From Desulfovibrio aminophilus DSM 12254 (GTDB taxonomy: Bacteria; Desulfobacterota; Desulfovibrionia; Desulfovibrionales; Desulfovibrionaceae): a DNA stretch of 64,000 bases. Shown one piece after another: positions 17,244 to 26,050 of this stretch. Positions within the stretch are counted from its first letter, which is position 1. The number at the start of each line of letters is the position of its first letter. The notes beneath the pieces were generated by a model. The model did not search any database. It was given only the letters and a program-made list of their open reading frames with translations, and was not told where the DNA came from. The stretch is from assembly GCF_000422565.1 (NCBI RefSeq), contig NZ_AUMA01000011.1, positions 156,167 through 220,166 on the forward strand, given 5' to 3'. Both the position numbers and the translations under genes were made by a program.

Positions 17244-18503
17244 TCAGCAGGTGCCCCGTCGGCCGGGACCAACAGGCGAGAGCAACTCCAGCCGAGGAAT
17301 CGCCAGGGCAAAACAGCCGCCCCATTCACGCACCTCAGCCAGTTGCTCCATGATCTCGCCCTTGATGTTCCAGGGCAGGATGAGCAGCACGTCGGGTTTG
17401 CGTTCGGCAACGGCCTCCGGCGGCAGCACGGGGATGTGACTGCCGGGCATGAACAGGCCCTGCTTGTGGGGCGAGGCGTCGGCACAAAAGGCCACTAGGT
17501 CCGTCTTGACCCCGCAGTAGTTCAGCAGGGTGTTGCCCTTGGCCGCAGCCCCATACGCCGCCACCAGCCGTCCGGCCCGCTTCTGCTCGATGAGGAACGT
17601 GAGCAGATCGGCCTTCACGGCCTCGGCGCTACGCTGGAAGCCCTCGTAGTAGGCCATGGTCCGCATGCCCCGGCCCTCCTCCACTGCCAGGAGGGCGTCC
17701 ACAGCCGGGCTGGCGCTCCGCGCCGCATCCTCCGCGTGGCAGGCATAGACCCGCAGCGAGCCTCCATGGGTGGACAGTTGCTCTACGTCGAACAGCCGCA
17801 GGCCCTGGGAGGCCAAGATGGTCCGCACCGTGCCCAGGGAGAGATAGGAGAAGTGTTCGTGGTAGATGGTGTCGAACTGGTTGCCCTCCACCATGCGCAT
17901 GAGGTGCGGAAATTCCAGGGTGATGATCCCGTCCGGCTTGAGCAGCAACCGCATCCCGGCCAGGAAGTCGTTGATGTCCGGCACATGAGCCAGGACATTG
18001 TTGCCCACGATGAGATCGGGCCGGCAGCCCTGGCTGCGAAGCCGTTCCGCCAGGGCCGTACTGAAGAACTCGGTTACGGACTCCACGCCCCTGCTCCGCG
18101 CCGCGTCGGCCGTGGCCGTGGAGGGCTCTATGCCCAGGCAGGGGATACCCCGCTGCACCAGGAACTGGAGCAGGTAGCCGTCGTTGGAAGCGATCTCCAT
18201 GACCAAGCTATTTCCGCCGAGGCCGAAGCGCTCCACGGCCATGTCCACATAGCGCTCGGCGTGCTCCACCCAAGAGCGGGAATAGGAGGAGAAGTAGACG
18301 TAGTCCCGGGAAAATATCTCCTGGGACTTCTTGTATTCGTCCACCTGTACCAGGAAGCAGCAGGGGCAGGTAAACAGCTTGAGGGGATAGAATATCTCAG
18401 GCTCGTCCAACTGGGCCGCCGTGAGAAAGGCGTTGGAAGGCGGCTGGTTCACCAAGTCGATGAAGGCCTGGGACAGCAAGGTCCGGCAGTGGCGGCAGTG
18501 CAT
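17244..18503 (-). CDS. Nucleotide-sugar C-methyltransferase
   Basis: The 419-residue protein has three family parts: an N-terminal zinc module (CRHC...CPCC, residues 3-50), a SAM-binding domain (LVMEIASNDGYLLQFL near residue 105) and a C-terminal C-methyltransferase domain (VAAYGAAAKGNTLLNYCG). This is the layout of TylCIII/NovU-type enzymes that add a methyl to C3 or C5 of a 4-keto-6-deoxysugar; the HEHFSYLS segment includes the catalytic histidines. Next to CDP-glucose dehydratase genes, it predicts a branched CDP-deoxyhexose. The start ATG overlaps the sulfotransferase stop (ATGA). Confidence 0.85.
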   Translation of the reverse strand: MHCRHCRTLLSQAFIDLVNQPPSNAFLTAAQLDEPEIFYPLKLFTCPCCFLVQVDEYKKSQEIFSRDYVYFSSYSRSWVEHAERYVDMAVERFGLGGNSLVMEIASNDGYLLQFLVQRGIPCLGIEPSTATADAARSRGVESVTEFFSTALAERLRSQGCRPDLIVGNNVLAHVPDINDFLAGMRLLLKPDGIITLEFPHLMRMVEGNQFDTIYHEHFSYLSLGTVRTILASQGLRLFDVEQLSTHGGSLRVYACHAEDAARSASPAVDALLAVEEGRGMRTMAYYEGFQRSAEAVKADLLTFLIEQKRAGRLVAAYGAAAKGNTLLNYCGVKTDLVAFCADASPHKQGLFMPGSHIPVLPPEAVAERKPDVLLILPWNIKGEIMEQLAEVREWGGCFALAIPRLELLSPVGPGRRGTC

Positions 18504-19303
18504 CAGTTCGCTTCCCGGACCTCGACGGGGTCCAAGCCGATGCGCGAGAAATCGATGTTGGGGTAGTAGCTGGCCATCTTGAGGATGCGGCGGCGCTGCT
18601 CCTCGCTGAGTAGGGTCTTGCCGCGGCCTGTGATCCCGACGTTGATGCCCGAGCGCACCCGGTCGCCTCCGACGGCGGCAACAGCGGCCTGGATGGCCTC
18701 GTCTCCAGCCTTGATGCCGTAGAACGCGCATACGCCACTTGCAGCGGCCGTCTTATCGGCCATCATTTCCTCATAGCTGAGCCAGTACGTGTCCAGGGCG
18801 CCGCTCTGCTGGACCTGGACCCAGGAGCTGAAGAAGGTAAAATACCAGGGCAGGCAGATGTCGATGATCATGTCCGCCTGTCGCTCCTTGAGCTGGCTAT
18901 TATAGTAGTCTCCCATGTACTGGATACCGAAGATGGGAGTGTGGGAGCAGTGGTCCACGAGGCTGGCCGTGATGTCGAAAATATTGCGCACCAGGACCAC
19001 GGGCTTGAGCCCGCACATGCGCATGAGCCGGACGTTCTCGTCCTTGGCCCGCATGTGCATGCGGCTGGAGATGCCAGTGAAGGCCTTATCGATAAGAGTC
19101 GGCAGGTAGATGTCCTGCTCCTCGTTGCGCACGCCCACGCAGATCTCCTCCGTGGCGTAGCCGGTGATCTCGGCCATGACGTTGCGCAGGAAGGTGGACG
19201 CACTCTTCGGAAAACAGGCGATGATCACGCGCTCGCTGGCGTGCGGGGACAGCGTTTTGGTGAGGAAGAACAACCGCTTGAGAAGACTCTTGGTGAGATG
19301 CAT
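18503..19303 (-). CDS. Sulfotransferase
   Basis: The 266-residue protein has the PAPS 5'-phosphosulfate loop CFPKSASTFLRN near residue 30 and a 3'-phosphate binding region, VVLVRNIFDITASLVDH, around residue 100. These fit the P-loop sulfotransferase family, which puts sulfate on glycan hydroxyls. It lies among sugar genes, so a sulfated surface glycan is likely. The gene for PAPS synthesis nearby (cysC) is broken. Start at the ATG 19303, 14 bases after the end of the upstream epimerase gene. Confidence 0.85.
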   Translation of the reverse strand: MHLTKSLLKRLFFLTKTLSPHASERVIIACFPKSASTFLRNVMAEITGYATEEICVGVRNEEQDIYLPTLIDKAFTGISSRMHMRAKDENVRLMRMCGLKPVVLVRNIFDITASLVDHCSHTPIFGIQYMGDYYNSQLKERQADMIIDICLPWYFTFFSSWVQVQQSGALDTYWLSYEEMMADKTAAASGVCAFYGIKAGDEAIQAAVAAVGGDRVRSGINVGITGRGKTLLSEEQRRRILKMASYYPNIDFSRIGLDPVEVREAN

Positions 19304-19317
19304 GAAAGACCTCACGA

Positions 19318-19854
19318 TTATGGTGTAGGGGCAAGCAGTGGATGATTCCTGTCCCTGTCGGAAACCTCGCCCACAGACAAAGGCCACTGGATGCCCATGG
19401 CCGGGTCGTCGTACCGGAGGCCGCCCTCGGCCCCCGGCGTGTAGAAATCGGTATGCAGATAGAGCAGTTCCGTGTTCTTCGCAAGGGTCTGGAAGCCGTG
19501 GGCGAAACCCTCGGGAAGGAGCAGGGCCCGGCCGTTGTCTGGGGTTAAGACCTCGGCGTGCCAGCGCAGGTAGGTCGGCGAATCCGGCCTGAGATCCACG
19601 GCCACGTCGAAGGCCGCCCCCACCAGGCAGCGGACGATTTTTATCTCGGCGTACGGCGGATGCTGGAAGTGCAGGCCCCGGACGGCGCCCCGGGCGTGGG
19701 TCAGGGAATGGTTGATCTGGACCACCGGCTTGAGGCAACCCGCAGCGTGCAGTTCCCGAGCGCAAAACAACCGGGTGAAACTGCCCCGCCCGTCCCGAAA
19801 AGGCTCGGATTCCAGGAGGTAGAGTCCACCGAGCGGTAGGGCCTGGAGCTTCAC
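19318..19854 (-). CDS. RfbC-like deoxysugar 3,5-epimerase
   Basis: The 178-residue cupin matches dTDP-4-dehydrorhamnose 3,5-epimerases in length and motifs: the RGLHFQ catalytic histidine, the DLRPDSPTY segment, LLPEGFAHGF and the final YDDPAMGIQWP. The neighbours make CDP-sugars, so the substrate may be CDP-4-keto-6-deoxyglucose rather than the dTDP form. Its GTG start overlaps the rfbG stop by four bases (GTGA), which supports a shared pathway. Confidence 0.85.
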   Translation of the reverse strand: MKLQALPLGGLYLLESEPFRDGRGSFTRLFCARELHAAGCLKPVVQINHSLTHARGAVRGLHFQHPPYAEIKIVRCLVGAAFDVAVDLRPDSPTYLRWHAEVLTPDNGRALLLPEGFAHGFQTLAKNTELLYLHTDFYTPGAEGGLRYDDPAMGIQWPLSVGEVSDRDRNHPLLAPTP

Positions 19855-20906
19855 GGCAAATTCTCGTAGCGTTCGATCTGCCCCAGCGTGAGCCGTCTGG
19901 GGTCCTGGCCCGAGCTTGCCGCCTTGTACCAGGCCAGGGTCCAGGCCAAGCCCTCGCGGAAAGCCAGCCGGGGAGCCCAGCCCAGTTCGCGCGCGGCCCT
20001 GGCGGGATCGAGCCGCAGGCAGCCCGCCTCGTGGGGAGCGGCCCAGGCGTCGGTCTCGCAGGCCACGTCCGGGCCCCAGCCCGCGCAGAACTGGCGAGCG
20101 ACCTCGTCCACGCTGTGGACCTCGTCCTTCGCGGGGCCGAAGTTCCAACCGCCCTGCAATGCCCGGCCCTTCTCGCACAGGCCTTTGACCAGAAGCAGAT
20201 AGCCGGTCAGGAGGTCGAGCACGTGCTGCCAGGGCCGCACGGCCCGGGGATTGCGGATGCGGGCCCGGGTTCCAGAGGTGGCGGCCCGCACTAAGTCCGG
20301 TATGAGCCGGTCCCTGGCGAAGTCGCCGCCGCCGATGACATTGCCAGCGCGCACCGAAGCCACCGAGGTCCGCCCTGCGAAAAAGAAACTCCTGGTGTAC
20401 GACTCGGTGGCCAGTTCGGCGCAGCCCTTGCTGGCCGAATAGGGGTCGTGGCCGCCCATTGGGTCGCTCTCCACAAAAGGCCTGCCGAGCTCGTCATTGG
20501 CGTAGCACTTGTCGCTGGTCACGATGAGCACGGCCTCGGCCCCGGGGCTTCGCCGGACGGATTCGAGCAGATGGACCGTGCCCATGATGTTGGTCTCGAA
20601 AGTCCCTGCTGGGTCCTCGTACGAAGGCCGGACAAGGGATTGGGCGGCCATGTGGATGACGATGTCCGGCGCGAACGCGGACACGGCTGCGGTCAGGGCG
20701 TGCAGGTCACGGACGTCGCCGCCCAGGCGCCGGACATCCTGCTCCACCCCGGCCAAGACATACAGCGACGGCTCGGTCGGCGACTCTAGGGCATACCCGC
20801 CCACGACAGCACCGAGCCGGGCCAGCCACAGGGCCAGCCAAGCCCCCTTGAATCCTGTGTCCCCGGTGAGCAGGATGCGCTTGCCCTCGAAAAAGCCGTC
20901 GAACAT
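19851..20906 (-). CDS. rfbG: CDP-glucose 4,6-dehydratase
   Basis: RfbG converts CDP-glucose to CDP-4-keto-6-deoxyglucose. The 351-residue extended SDR has LLTGDTGFKGAWLALWL at the N-terminus, a sequence typical of RfbG, plus the DPYSASKGCAELA active-site YxxxK and the HVLDLLTGYL segment. It follows rfbF by seven bases and overlaps the epimerase gene. No rfbH-type 3-dehydrase is in the window, so the product is probably not a 3,6-dideoxyhexose. Confidence 0.95.
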   Translation of the reverse strand: MFDGFFEGKRILLTGDTGFKGAWLALWLARLGAVVGGYALESPTEPSLYVLAGVEQDVRRLGGDVRDLHALTAAVSAFAPDIVIHMAAQSLVRPSYEDPAGTFETNIMGTVHLLESVRRSPGAEAVLIVTSDKCYANDELGRPFVESDPMGGHDPYSASKGCAELATESYTRSFFFAGRTSVASVRAGNVIGGGDFARDRLIPDLVRAATSGTRARIRNPRAVRPWQHVLDLLTGYLLLVKGLCEKGRALQGGWNFGPAKDEVHSVDEVARQFCAGWGPDVACETDAWAAPHEAGCLRLDPARAARELGWAPRLAFREGLAWTLAWYKAASSGQDPRRLTLGQIERYENLP

Positions 20907-20913
20907 GGAGTGC

Positions 20914-21693
20914 CTACCAAATTTTCCAAGGGGCCTTGCCCGCAGTCCAGAGTTTGTTGAGGTGCTCGGTATCGCGCAGAGTGTCCATGCACTCCCAATA
21001 GCCCTCGTGGCGATAGGCCGTCAATTGACGCTCCTGCGCCAATCGCTCCAGGGGGCCGAATTCCAGGTCGCAGCTGGCCTCCGGAGTGAGGTAGTCAAAG
21101 ACCTTGCGGCTGAAGACGAAGAAGCCTCCGCTGATGAGGTCGCGGCCCGCGAAAGTGGGTTTTTCCAGGAACGAGAGCACAGTGTCGCCGTCCAGCTTGA
21201 GTTCCCCGAAGCGCTGGGCTGGATTGACGCCGGTGACCGTGGCGATCTTGCCGTGGGAGTGATGGAAATCGAGGAGCGCCCGGATGTCGATGTTGGCCAA
21301 TCCGTCGCCGTAAGTCAGCATGAACGTGTCTCCTGTGATGTACTTTTCCATCCGTTTGATACGGCCACCCTTGAGCGTCTGCTGCCCGGTGTCAGCCATG
21401 GTGATGCGCCAGTCGGCCTCGTCATGGCAGCCATGTATGCAGAGGCGCTCGGGGTGCCCGAGCTCCACGGTGACGTCGTTGTTCATCCACTGGTAGTTGA
21501 CGAAATAGTCCCGGATGATCTCGCCCTTGTAGCCCAGGGGCAGGACGAAATCGGTATACCCGTAGTGGGCGTAAATTTTCATGATGTGCCAGAGGATGGG
21601 CCGGGTGCCGATGTTGACCATGGGCTTAGGCCGGAATTCGGTCTCTTCTCGGAGCCGCGTTCCCAGCCCGCCGCAGAGGATGATTGTTTCCAT
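20914..21693 (-). CDS. rfbF: Glucose-1-phosphate cytidylyltransferase
   Basis: RfbF makes CDP-glucose from CTP and glucose-1-phosphate. The 259-residue protein has the nucleotidyltransferase signature ILCGGLGTRLREETEFRPKP at residues 5-24, the MLTYGDGLANID metal-binding aspartate and the FLEKP motif. It is the first gene of the CDP-sugar set. An AGGTGAGAAG ribosome site precedes the ATG. Confidence 0.96.
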   Translation of the reverse strand: METIILCGGLGTRLREETEFRPKPMVNIGTRPILWHIMKIYAHYGYTDFVLPLGYKGEIIRDYFVNYQWMNNDVTVELGHPERLCIHGCHDEADWRITMADTGQQTLKGGRIKRMEKYITGDTFMLTYGDGLANIDIRALLDFHHSHGKIATVTGVNPAQRFGELKLDGDTVLSFLEKPTFAGRDLISGGFFVFSRKVFDYLTPEASCDLEFGPLERLAQERQLTAYRHEGYWECMDTLRDTEHLNKLWTAGKAPWKIW

Positions 21694-21742
21694 AGCTTCT
21701 CACCTGCCTCATATCAAGGGTGCGAGGATTTCCGGGTCGCGT

Positions 21743-23542
21743 TCACTGAACGGCTTCCACTGGGGAGTCCTGGGCCGCGCCCTCGGCGAACTGCATCTGG
21801 TAAAGTCGCGCATAGAGGCCGCAGGATTCCAACAGTTCCCCGTGGCGGCCCTGGGCCAGAATACGCCCGTTCTCCATGACCACAATGCTATCCGCCGTGA
21901 GCACCGTAGACAGACGGTGCGCGATGACGATGCTCGTGCGGTTGCGCATGAGGTTTTCCAGGGCCAGCTGCACGATGCGCTCGCTCTCGGTGTCCAGGGC
22001 GCTGGTGGCCTCGTCCAGGATGAGCAGGGGCGGGTTCTTTAGGATGGCCCGGGCGATGGTTAGGCGCTGCTTCTGGCCGCCGGAGAGCTTGACCCCCCGC
22101 TCGCCCACCAGAGTCGCGTAGCCCTCGGGCAGCTCGCTGACGAACTCGTGGGCATAGGCGGCCTTGGCCGCCTCCTCGATCTCTTCGCAGCTGTACTGGC
22201 GGCTCTCGCCGTAGGCGATGTTGCCGCTCACCGTGTCGTTGAACAGGAAGGCATCCTGGGAAACGATACCCAGGGAGCGGCGCAAGCTTTTCAGGGTATA
22301 GTTCTGAAGTGGGCGGCCATTGATCAGGATGCGGCCCTCCTGGGGGTCGAAGAAGCGGGGCACGAGGTTTACCAGGGTGGTCTTGCCCGATCCACTGGGG
22401 CCCACGATGGCCACGCGCTCCCCGGCCCGTACCGCCAAGCTGACCCCGTCCAAGGCCGGCCGCGAGGCTCCGGGATAGGTGAAGCGCAGATCCTCGAAGC
22501 GCAGTTCCCGGAAGGGCTCGGCCACTTCCAACTCGCCGCCGGACTCGGCCACCAAGTGCGGGGCGTCCAAGATCTCGAAAACCCGCTCGGCTCCGGCCAT
22601 GGCGGCCTGGATGTCCATGTTGGCGCTATTCATACGCTTGATGGGCTCATAGAGCATGGCCAGAGCGGTGAGAAAGGAGAGCAGCGCCCCGGGGGTCAGA
22701 TCCTCGCCGATGACCCGCATCCCGCCGTACCAAAGCACCAGCGCGGCGGCCACAGATCCAACGATCTCCATAACCCGGGAGGATTGTTCGCTGACGCGGA
22801 TCTGCTTGATCGCACTCGTAAGGAACTTGGAGTTCTCCCTCTTGAACTTGTCCACCTCCAGGGACTCGGAGGCGAAGGCCTTGATGACCCGGATGCCGGA
22901 GAAGCCCTCCTGCATGACCACGCTCACGTCCGCGACATTAACCTGGGTTTTGCGGCTGATCTTGCGCAGCTTGCGGCTGAAGGATCTGAAGACCCAGACC
23001 ACCAGGGGCATGACGATGAGCCCCCAGAAGGCCAGCGCCCGGTCCAGATAGATGACGTAGGCGACGAGTCCTAGGACGGTGAAGAATTCGCGGGTGCACA
23101 TGACGATGGACGGCAGGCTCTGACGGATTAGGGCCACATCGTTGAGCATCCGGGACATAAGCATGCCCACCTGGGTCTCGTTGAAGAACCGCAGGGGCAG
23201 ATAGACTATGCGCGCGTAGAGGTCGTTGCGCAGGGCCTCAACAACCATGAACCCTGTGGAGTTCATGTAGTAGGTCTGCATGAAGCGGAATACGCCCTTG
23301 AGGGACATGAGCACGAAGATGGCCAGGGTCACCAACTGGAGCGCCGCAATGTCCTTGCGGATGAGCACGTCGTCCACGGCCAGCTTGACGAGCCAAGCGG
23401 TGAGGGCCCCGCAGGGCGCCACCGCGAGCATGCCGATGACGGCCAGGACGAGCCGTTTCTTGAAGACCAGGAAATAGCTCAGGCTGCGTTTGAGCAGGTG
23501 TCGGGAATCCTGATAGAAAAATTTTCTTTTGCCGTCGGACAA
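21743..23542 (-). CDS. MsbA-like ABC exporter
   Basis: The 599-residue half-transporter has six membrane helices in the first 320 residues. The ATPase follows: Walker A GPSGSGKTT, a Q-loop in SQDAFLF, the signature KLSGGQKQR, Walker B LLILDEATSALD and the AHRLST switch. It is a homodimeric exporter of the MsbA lipid flippase group. In this cluster it may move a lipid-linked glycan or lipid A form across the inner membrane. Start: TTG 23542, with AAAGGAA eight bases upstream; the frame has no ATG that fits better. Confidence 0.93.
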   Translation of the reverse strand: MSDGKRKFFYQDSRHLLKRSLSYFLVFKKRLVLAVIGMLAVAPCGALTAWLVKLAVDDVLIRKDIAALQLVTLAIFVLMSLKGVFRFMQTYYMNSTGFMVVEALRNDLYARIVYLPLRFFNETQVGMLMSRMLNDVALIRQSLPSIVMCTREFFTVLGLVAYVIYLDRALAFWGLIVMPLVVWVFRSFSRKLRKISRKTQVNVADVSVVMQEGFSGIRVIKAFASESLEVDKFKRENSKFLTSAIKQIRVSEQSSRVMEIVGSVAAALVLWYGGMRVIGEDLTPGALLSFLTALAMLYEPIKRMNSANMDIQAAMAGAERVFEILDAPHLVAESGGELEVAEPFRELRFEDLRFTYPGASRPALDGVSLAVRAGERVAIVGPSGSGKTTLVNLVPRFFDPQEGRILINGRPLQNYTLKSLRRSLGIVSQDAFLFNDTVSGNIAYGESRQYSCEEIEEAAKAAYAHEFVSELPEGYATLVGERGVKLSGGQKQRLTIARAILKNPPLLILDEATSALDTESERIVQLALENLMRNRTSIVIAHRLSTVLTADSIVVMENGRILAQGRHGELLESCGLYARLYQMQFAEGAAQDSPVEAVQ

Positions 23543-23648
23543 GAAGTGTTCCTTTGCGGAGGATTGGGAAGACGTTCGGTGCAGCCGCCCTGTGGCGCCA
23601 TATACCCCAGATCCTGCGGACAAGACAAGGGCCTCGCCCGCCTTGGGG

Positions 23649-24249
23649 CTATGCAGGAGAGAGGGCCGTCCGGGTGATCTGGAGGTGCCGCGCCACATAA
23701 TCCGCCAGCACGTCGAGACGGGCTTCGATCCCCATATTTTCCGTGTCCACGACCACCTCCGGGGAGCCGGCCGAGTCATAGGGGAAGGGCGCCTGTGAAT
23801 TCGGCGAGTTGGCCCTGCTGTGCCCTACGGTAAAGCCTCTTGGGATCCCGCTGCTCACAGGTCGGCAGACTGACCTTGATATAGACCACGTGGAATTCAC
23901 CGGGGGCCATGAGTGCGCGAAGGCCACACGATCGCGCAGAAACGGAGAGATGGTGGTCGTGATGCAGAACAGGCCCAGCCCGGACAACAGCTTGACCACG
24001 TGAGCCAAGCAGCGCAGGCTCTTGGAGCAATCCGCTGCGAAGAAACCCAGGGCGGAACTGATCCCCTTGCGCATGAGGCCGCCGTCCAACACGACCACGG
24101 CATAGCCCCGCTGGAACAGGAGGCGTTCCAGATTCTCGGAGAGCGTGGTCTTTCCGAAGCCGCTCAGGCTGGCGAACCAGAGGATGCCGCCTGAATGCCT
24201 GTGGCGGGCATGGCGTTCCTCCGGCAGGATGCACTGGGGCTAAGGACAT
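23649..24249 (-). pseudogene. cysC: Adenylylsulfate kinase, frameshifted
   Basis: CysC phosphorylates APS to PAPS, the sulfate donor for sulfotransferases. The homology runs over the whole gene but in three frames. The start MSLAPVHPA is in one frame. The P-loop part (SLSGFGKTTL, VLDGGLMRKGI, GLFCITTTISPF) is in a second. MAPGEFHVVYIKVSL and DPKRLYRRAQQGQLAEFTG are in a third. The last part (YDSAGSPEVVVDTENMG) returns to the second. Breaks lie near 24222 (one extra G), 23930 and 23790. The P-loop also has unusual residues (GFGKTT for GSGKST), consistent with decay. It lies beside a sulfotransferase cluster that would need its product. Confidence 0.9.
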
Positions 24250-24550
24250 GAGCTGCAGACCTCGGGTATTCGCGTTCAAATAACAATCTCTGTTGATTGC
24301 GATGAAAAATCGCCTGCGGCGGAGGCCAATCCCCACCGGCTGGCGAGACCTATAGCCCAAACCGGGAAGCCAAGGCAAGATGTCCCGTCGGCGCTCCCTT
24401 CCGCCAGTGCCGGAGCCGAGCTGGCCTCCGGCATTTTGACAGGTCTGCCCAAAGCGGATAGTTACCGGGCGGGACGCGTTTCCGCCCTCTTCCGAGGCAG
24501 ACCGGCATTCCGTCCGCATCCCATTGCTTCGAGGAGGTTGTATTTCCAAA
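24250..24550. other. Divergent intergenic region
   Basis: This gap separates the leftward cysC remnant from the rightward decoration operon. It holds the promoter at 24436-24464 and an AGGAGG at 24532-24537. The stretch at 24270-24320 is AT-rich compared with its surroundings. No open frame here resembles a gene. Confidence 0.6.
24436..24464 (+). promoter_or_regulatory. Sigma-70-type promoter of the decoration operon
   Basis: TTGACA (24436-24441), an exact 17-base spacer and TAGTTA (24459-24464) form a near-consensus promoter. It lies about 85 bases before the chosen start of the first rightward gene. Confidence 0.7.
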
Positions 24551-25885
24551 ATGCTCTGCGCTATTCCCATCGAAATTGCCACTCGGGAATTGGACGGCAT
24601 CCTTTATCTTGCCCTGCATTTAGCCGCGCGCGGCCTGCCGACCCTGTTCGGCGAGCGCATGGTCAACCAGTACGTGCTCTCCTCCAGCAACCCGGTAATC
24701 TACTTTGACAGCGACCAGGACGTCTCGGTCAATGAAGCCGTGTTGGCAGCGGGCGGCCGGGTCATCAACCTCAACCCTGAGGGGTTGAACCAGTGGGATG
24801 CGCCGGAATACCTGGACAACTTTCTGCGCATCCTGCCCTGTGTCTCACGTATCTGCGCCTGGGGTGACAAGCAGGCGGCTATGCTGCGGAGCCGCCTGCC
24901 GCCGGACAAGGCCAATCTTGTGGCGGTCACCGGGTATCCCTCCTTCGACTTGGCCAGCAAAAAATTCCTGCCCTATTTTCGCGACGAATCCTTGGGCCGC
25001 CGATACGGCGAAGATTATCTGCTCATCAACACTAGCTTCACCTGCAATCACAGCATGGGCTTTGACTACTATTTCGAGATGCTCAGCCGGATGAAGGAAT
25101 GGCGTATCTACAAGGACAAGAAGTTCATGGCCTTCATGAGGCGCAATGCGGAATACCAGCGGGGGCTGCTGGAGCCCTTTGTGGCCCTGACGCGCCACTT
25201 GGCCCTGCGCTTCCCGAAACGGCAGGTGATCATCCGCCCCCATCCTGCGGAAAACATGGACTTCTACCGCAGCAGGATCGCTGATCTGCCCAACGTGCAT
25301 GTGCTCCGCACCGGTTCCGTGCGCAAGTGGATCGCCACGGCCGGAGCGGTGATCCATCATGACTGCACCACCGGCCTGGAGGCGCTACTCATGGGCAAAC
25401 CGCTCATTCAATACCGTCCGCACTTCGATCCGGAGTTGGCTGCGGCCATCGTCTCCGAGCTTGGCCACCCCGCGGAGACCCCGGAGGCCGTCGCCGACCT
25501 TGTGGTCGCCACGTCTAAGGGCTGTGGTCCGGCCCCTTCAGCCCACGACCTGACTTCTTATGTCGCCAATCTGCGCCAGAAGGCTTGCGAGGTCATCGCC
25601 GACATGGCCGCCGGCTTTGCGGCAGGCGGTCCCGCCGCCTGGAAACCTCGGCCGCCGGGCGTCTGGGGCTCTGTCAAATGCTGGAGAAAATATCTCAGCA
25701 AGTTGCTCCGGGCCAAACAGCCGGGGAGAAACGGCCGCAAGGTCCGATATGCGTTGAGTAAGTTTCCATACATGACGGAACAAGATATCCGCGACCGGCT
25801 GGATAAACTCTGGGCAATTGAGCCAGAACTGCCCCGAGCGAGGGTGGAGCGTCTGACTGTGAACACGTTCCTGCTGACCCAGTGA
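24551..25885 (+). CDS. Surface-carbohydrate biosynthesis protein (GT-B-like)
   Basis: The 444-residue soluble protein has the pattern of the 'surface carbohydrate biosynthesis' group: IPIEIATRELDGILYLALHL at the N-terminus, IRPHPAENMDFY, and HHDCTTGLEALLMGKPLIQY. The last two resemble the donor-binding half of CDP-glycerol or polysaccharide-type GT-B transferases. A GAGGAGG lies 13 bases before the ATG at 24551; an in-frame TTG at 24524 is possible. Function is a guess at the level of transfer of a sugar or sugar-like unit. Confidence 0.7.
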   Translation: MLCAIPIEIATRELDGILYLALHLAARGLPTLFGERMVNQYVLSSSNPVIYFDSDQDVSVNEAVLAAGGRVINLNPEGLNQWDAPEYLDNFLRILPCVSRICAWGDKQAAMLRSRLPPDKANLVAVTGYPSFDLASKKFLPYFRDESLGRRYGEDYLLINTSFTCNHSMGFDYYFEMLSRMKEWRIYKDKKFMAFMRRNAEYQRGLLEPFVALTRHLALRFPKRQVIIRPHPAENMDFYRSRIADLPNVHVLRTGSVRKWIATAGAVIHHDCTTGLEALLMGKPLIQYRPHFDPELAAAIVSELGHPAETPEAVADLVVATSKGCGPAPSAHDLTSYVANLRQKACEVIADMAAGFAAGGPAAWKPRPPGVWGSVKCWRKYLSKLLRAKQPGRNGRKVRYALSKFPYMTEQDIRDRLDKLWAIEPELPRARVERLTVNTFLLTQ

Positions 25886-26050
25886 GCTTGCCAATGTGCT
25901 CTGCCGAGACCACCATCCGCGAGATGCCGCCAGACCGGAGGCGGGAAGAGATTGTCTTCGAACACGCCGCCCGCGCGTGCGCCAAAAAAGCAGAGGAACG
26001 ATGCTCAAAGCGTTCCGGGAATGCACGCCGGACCAAAAAGTGAGAACCAC

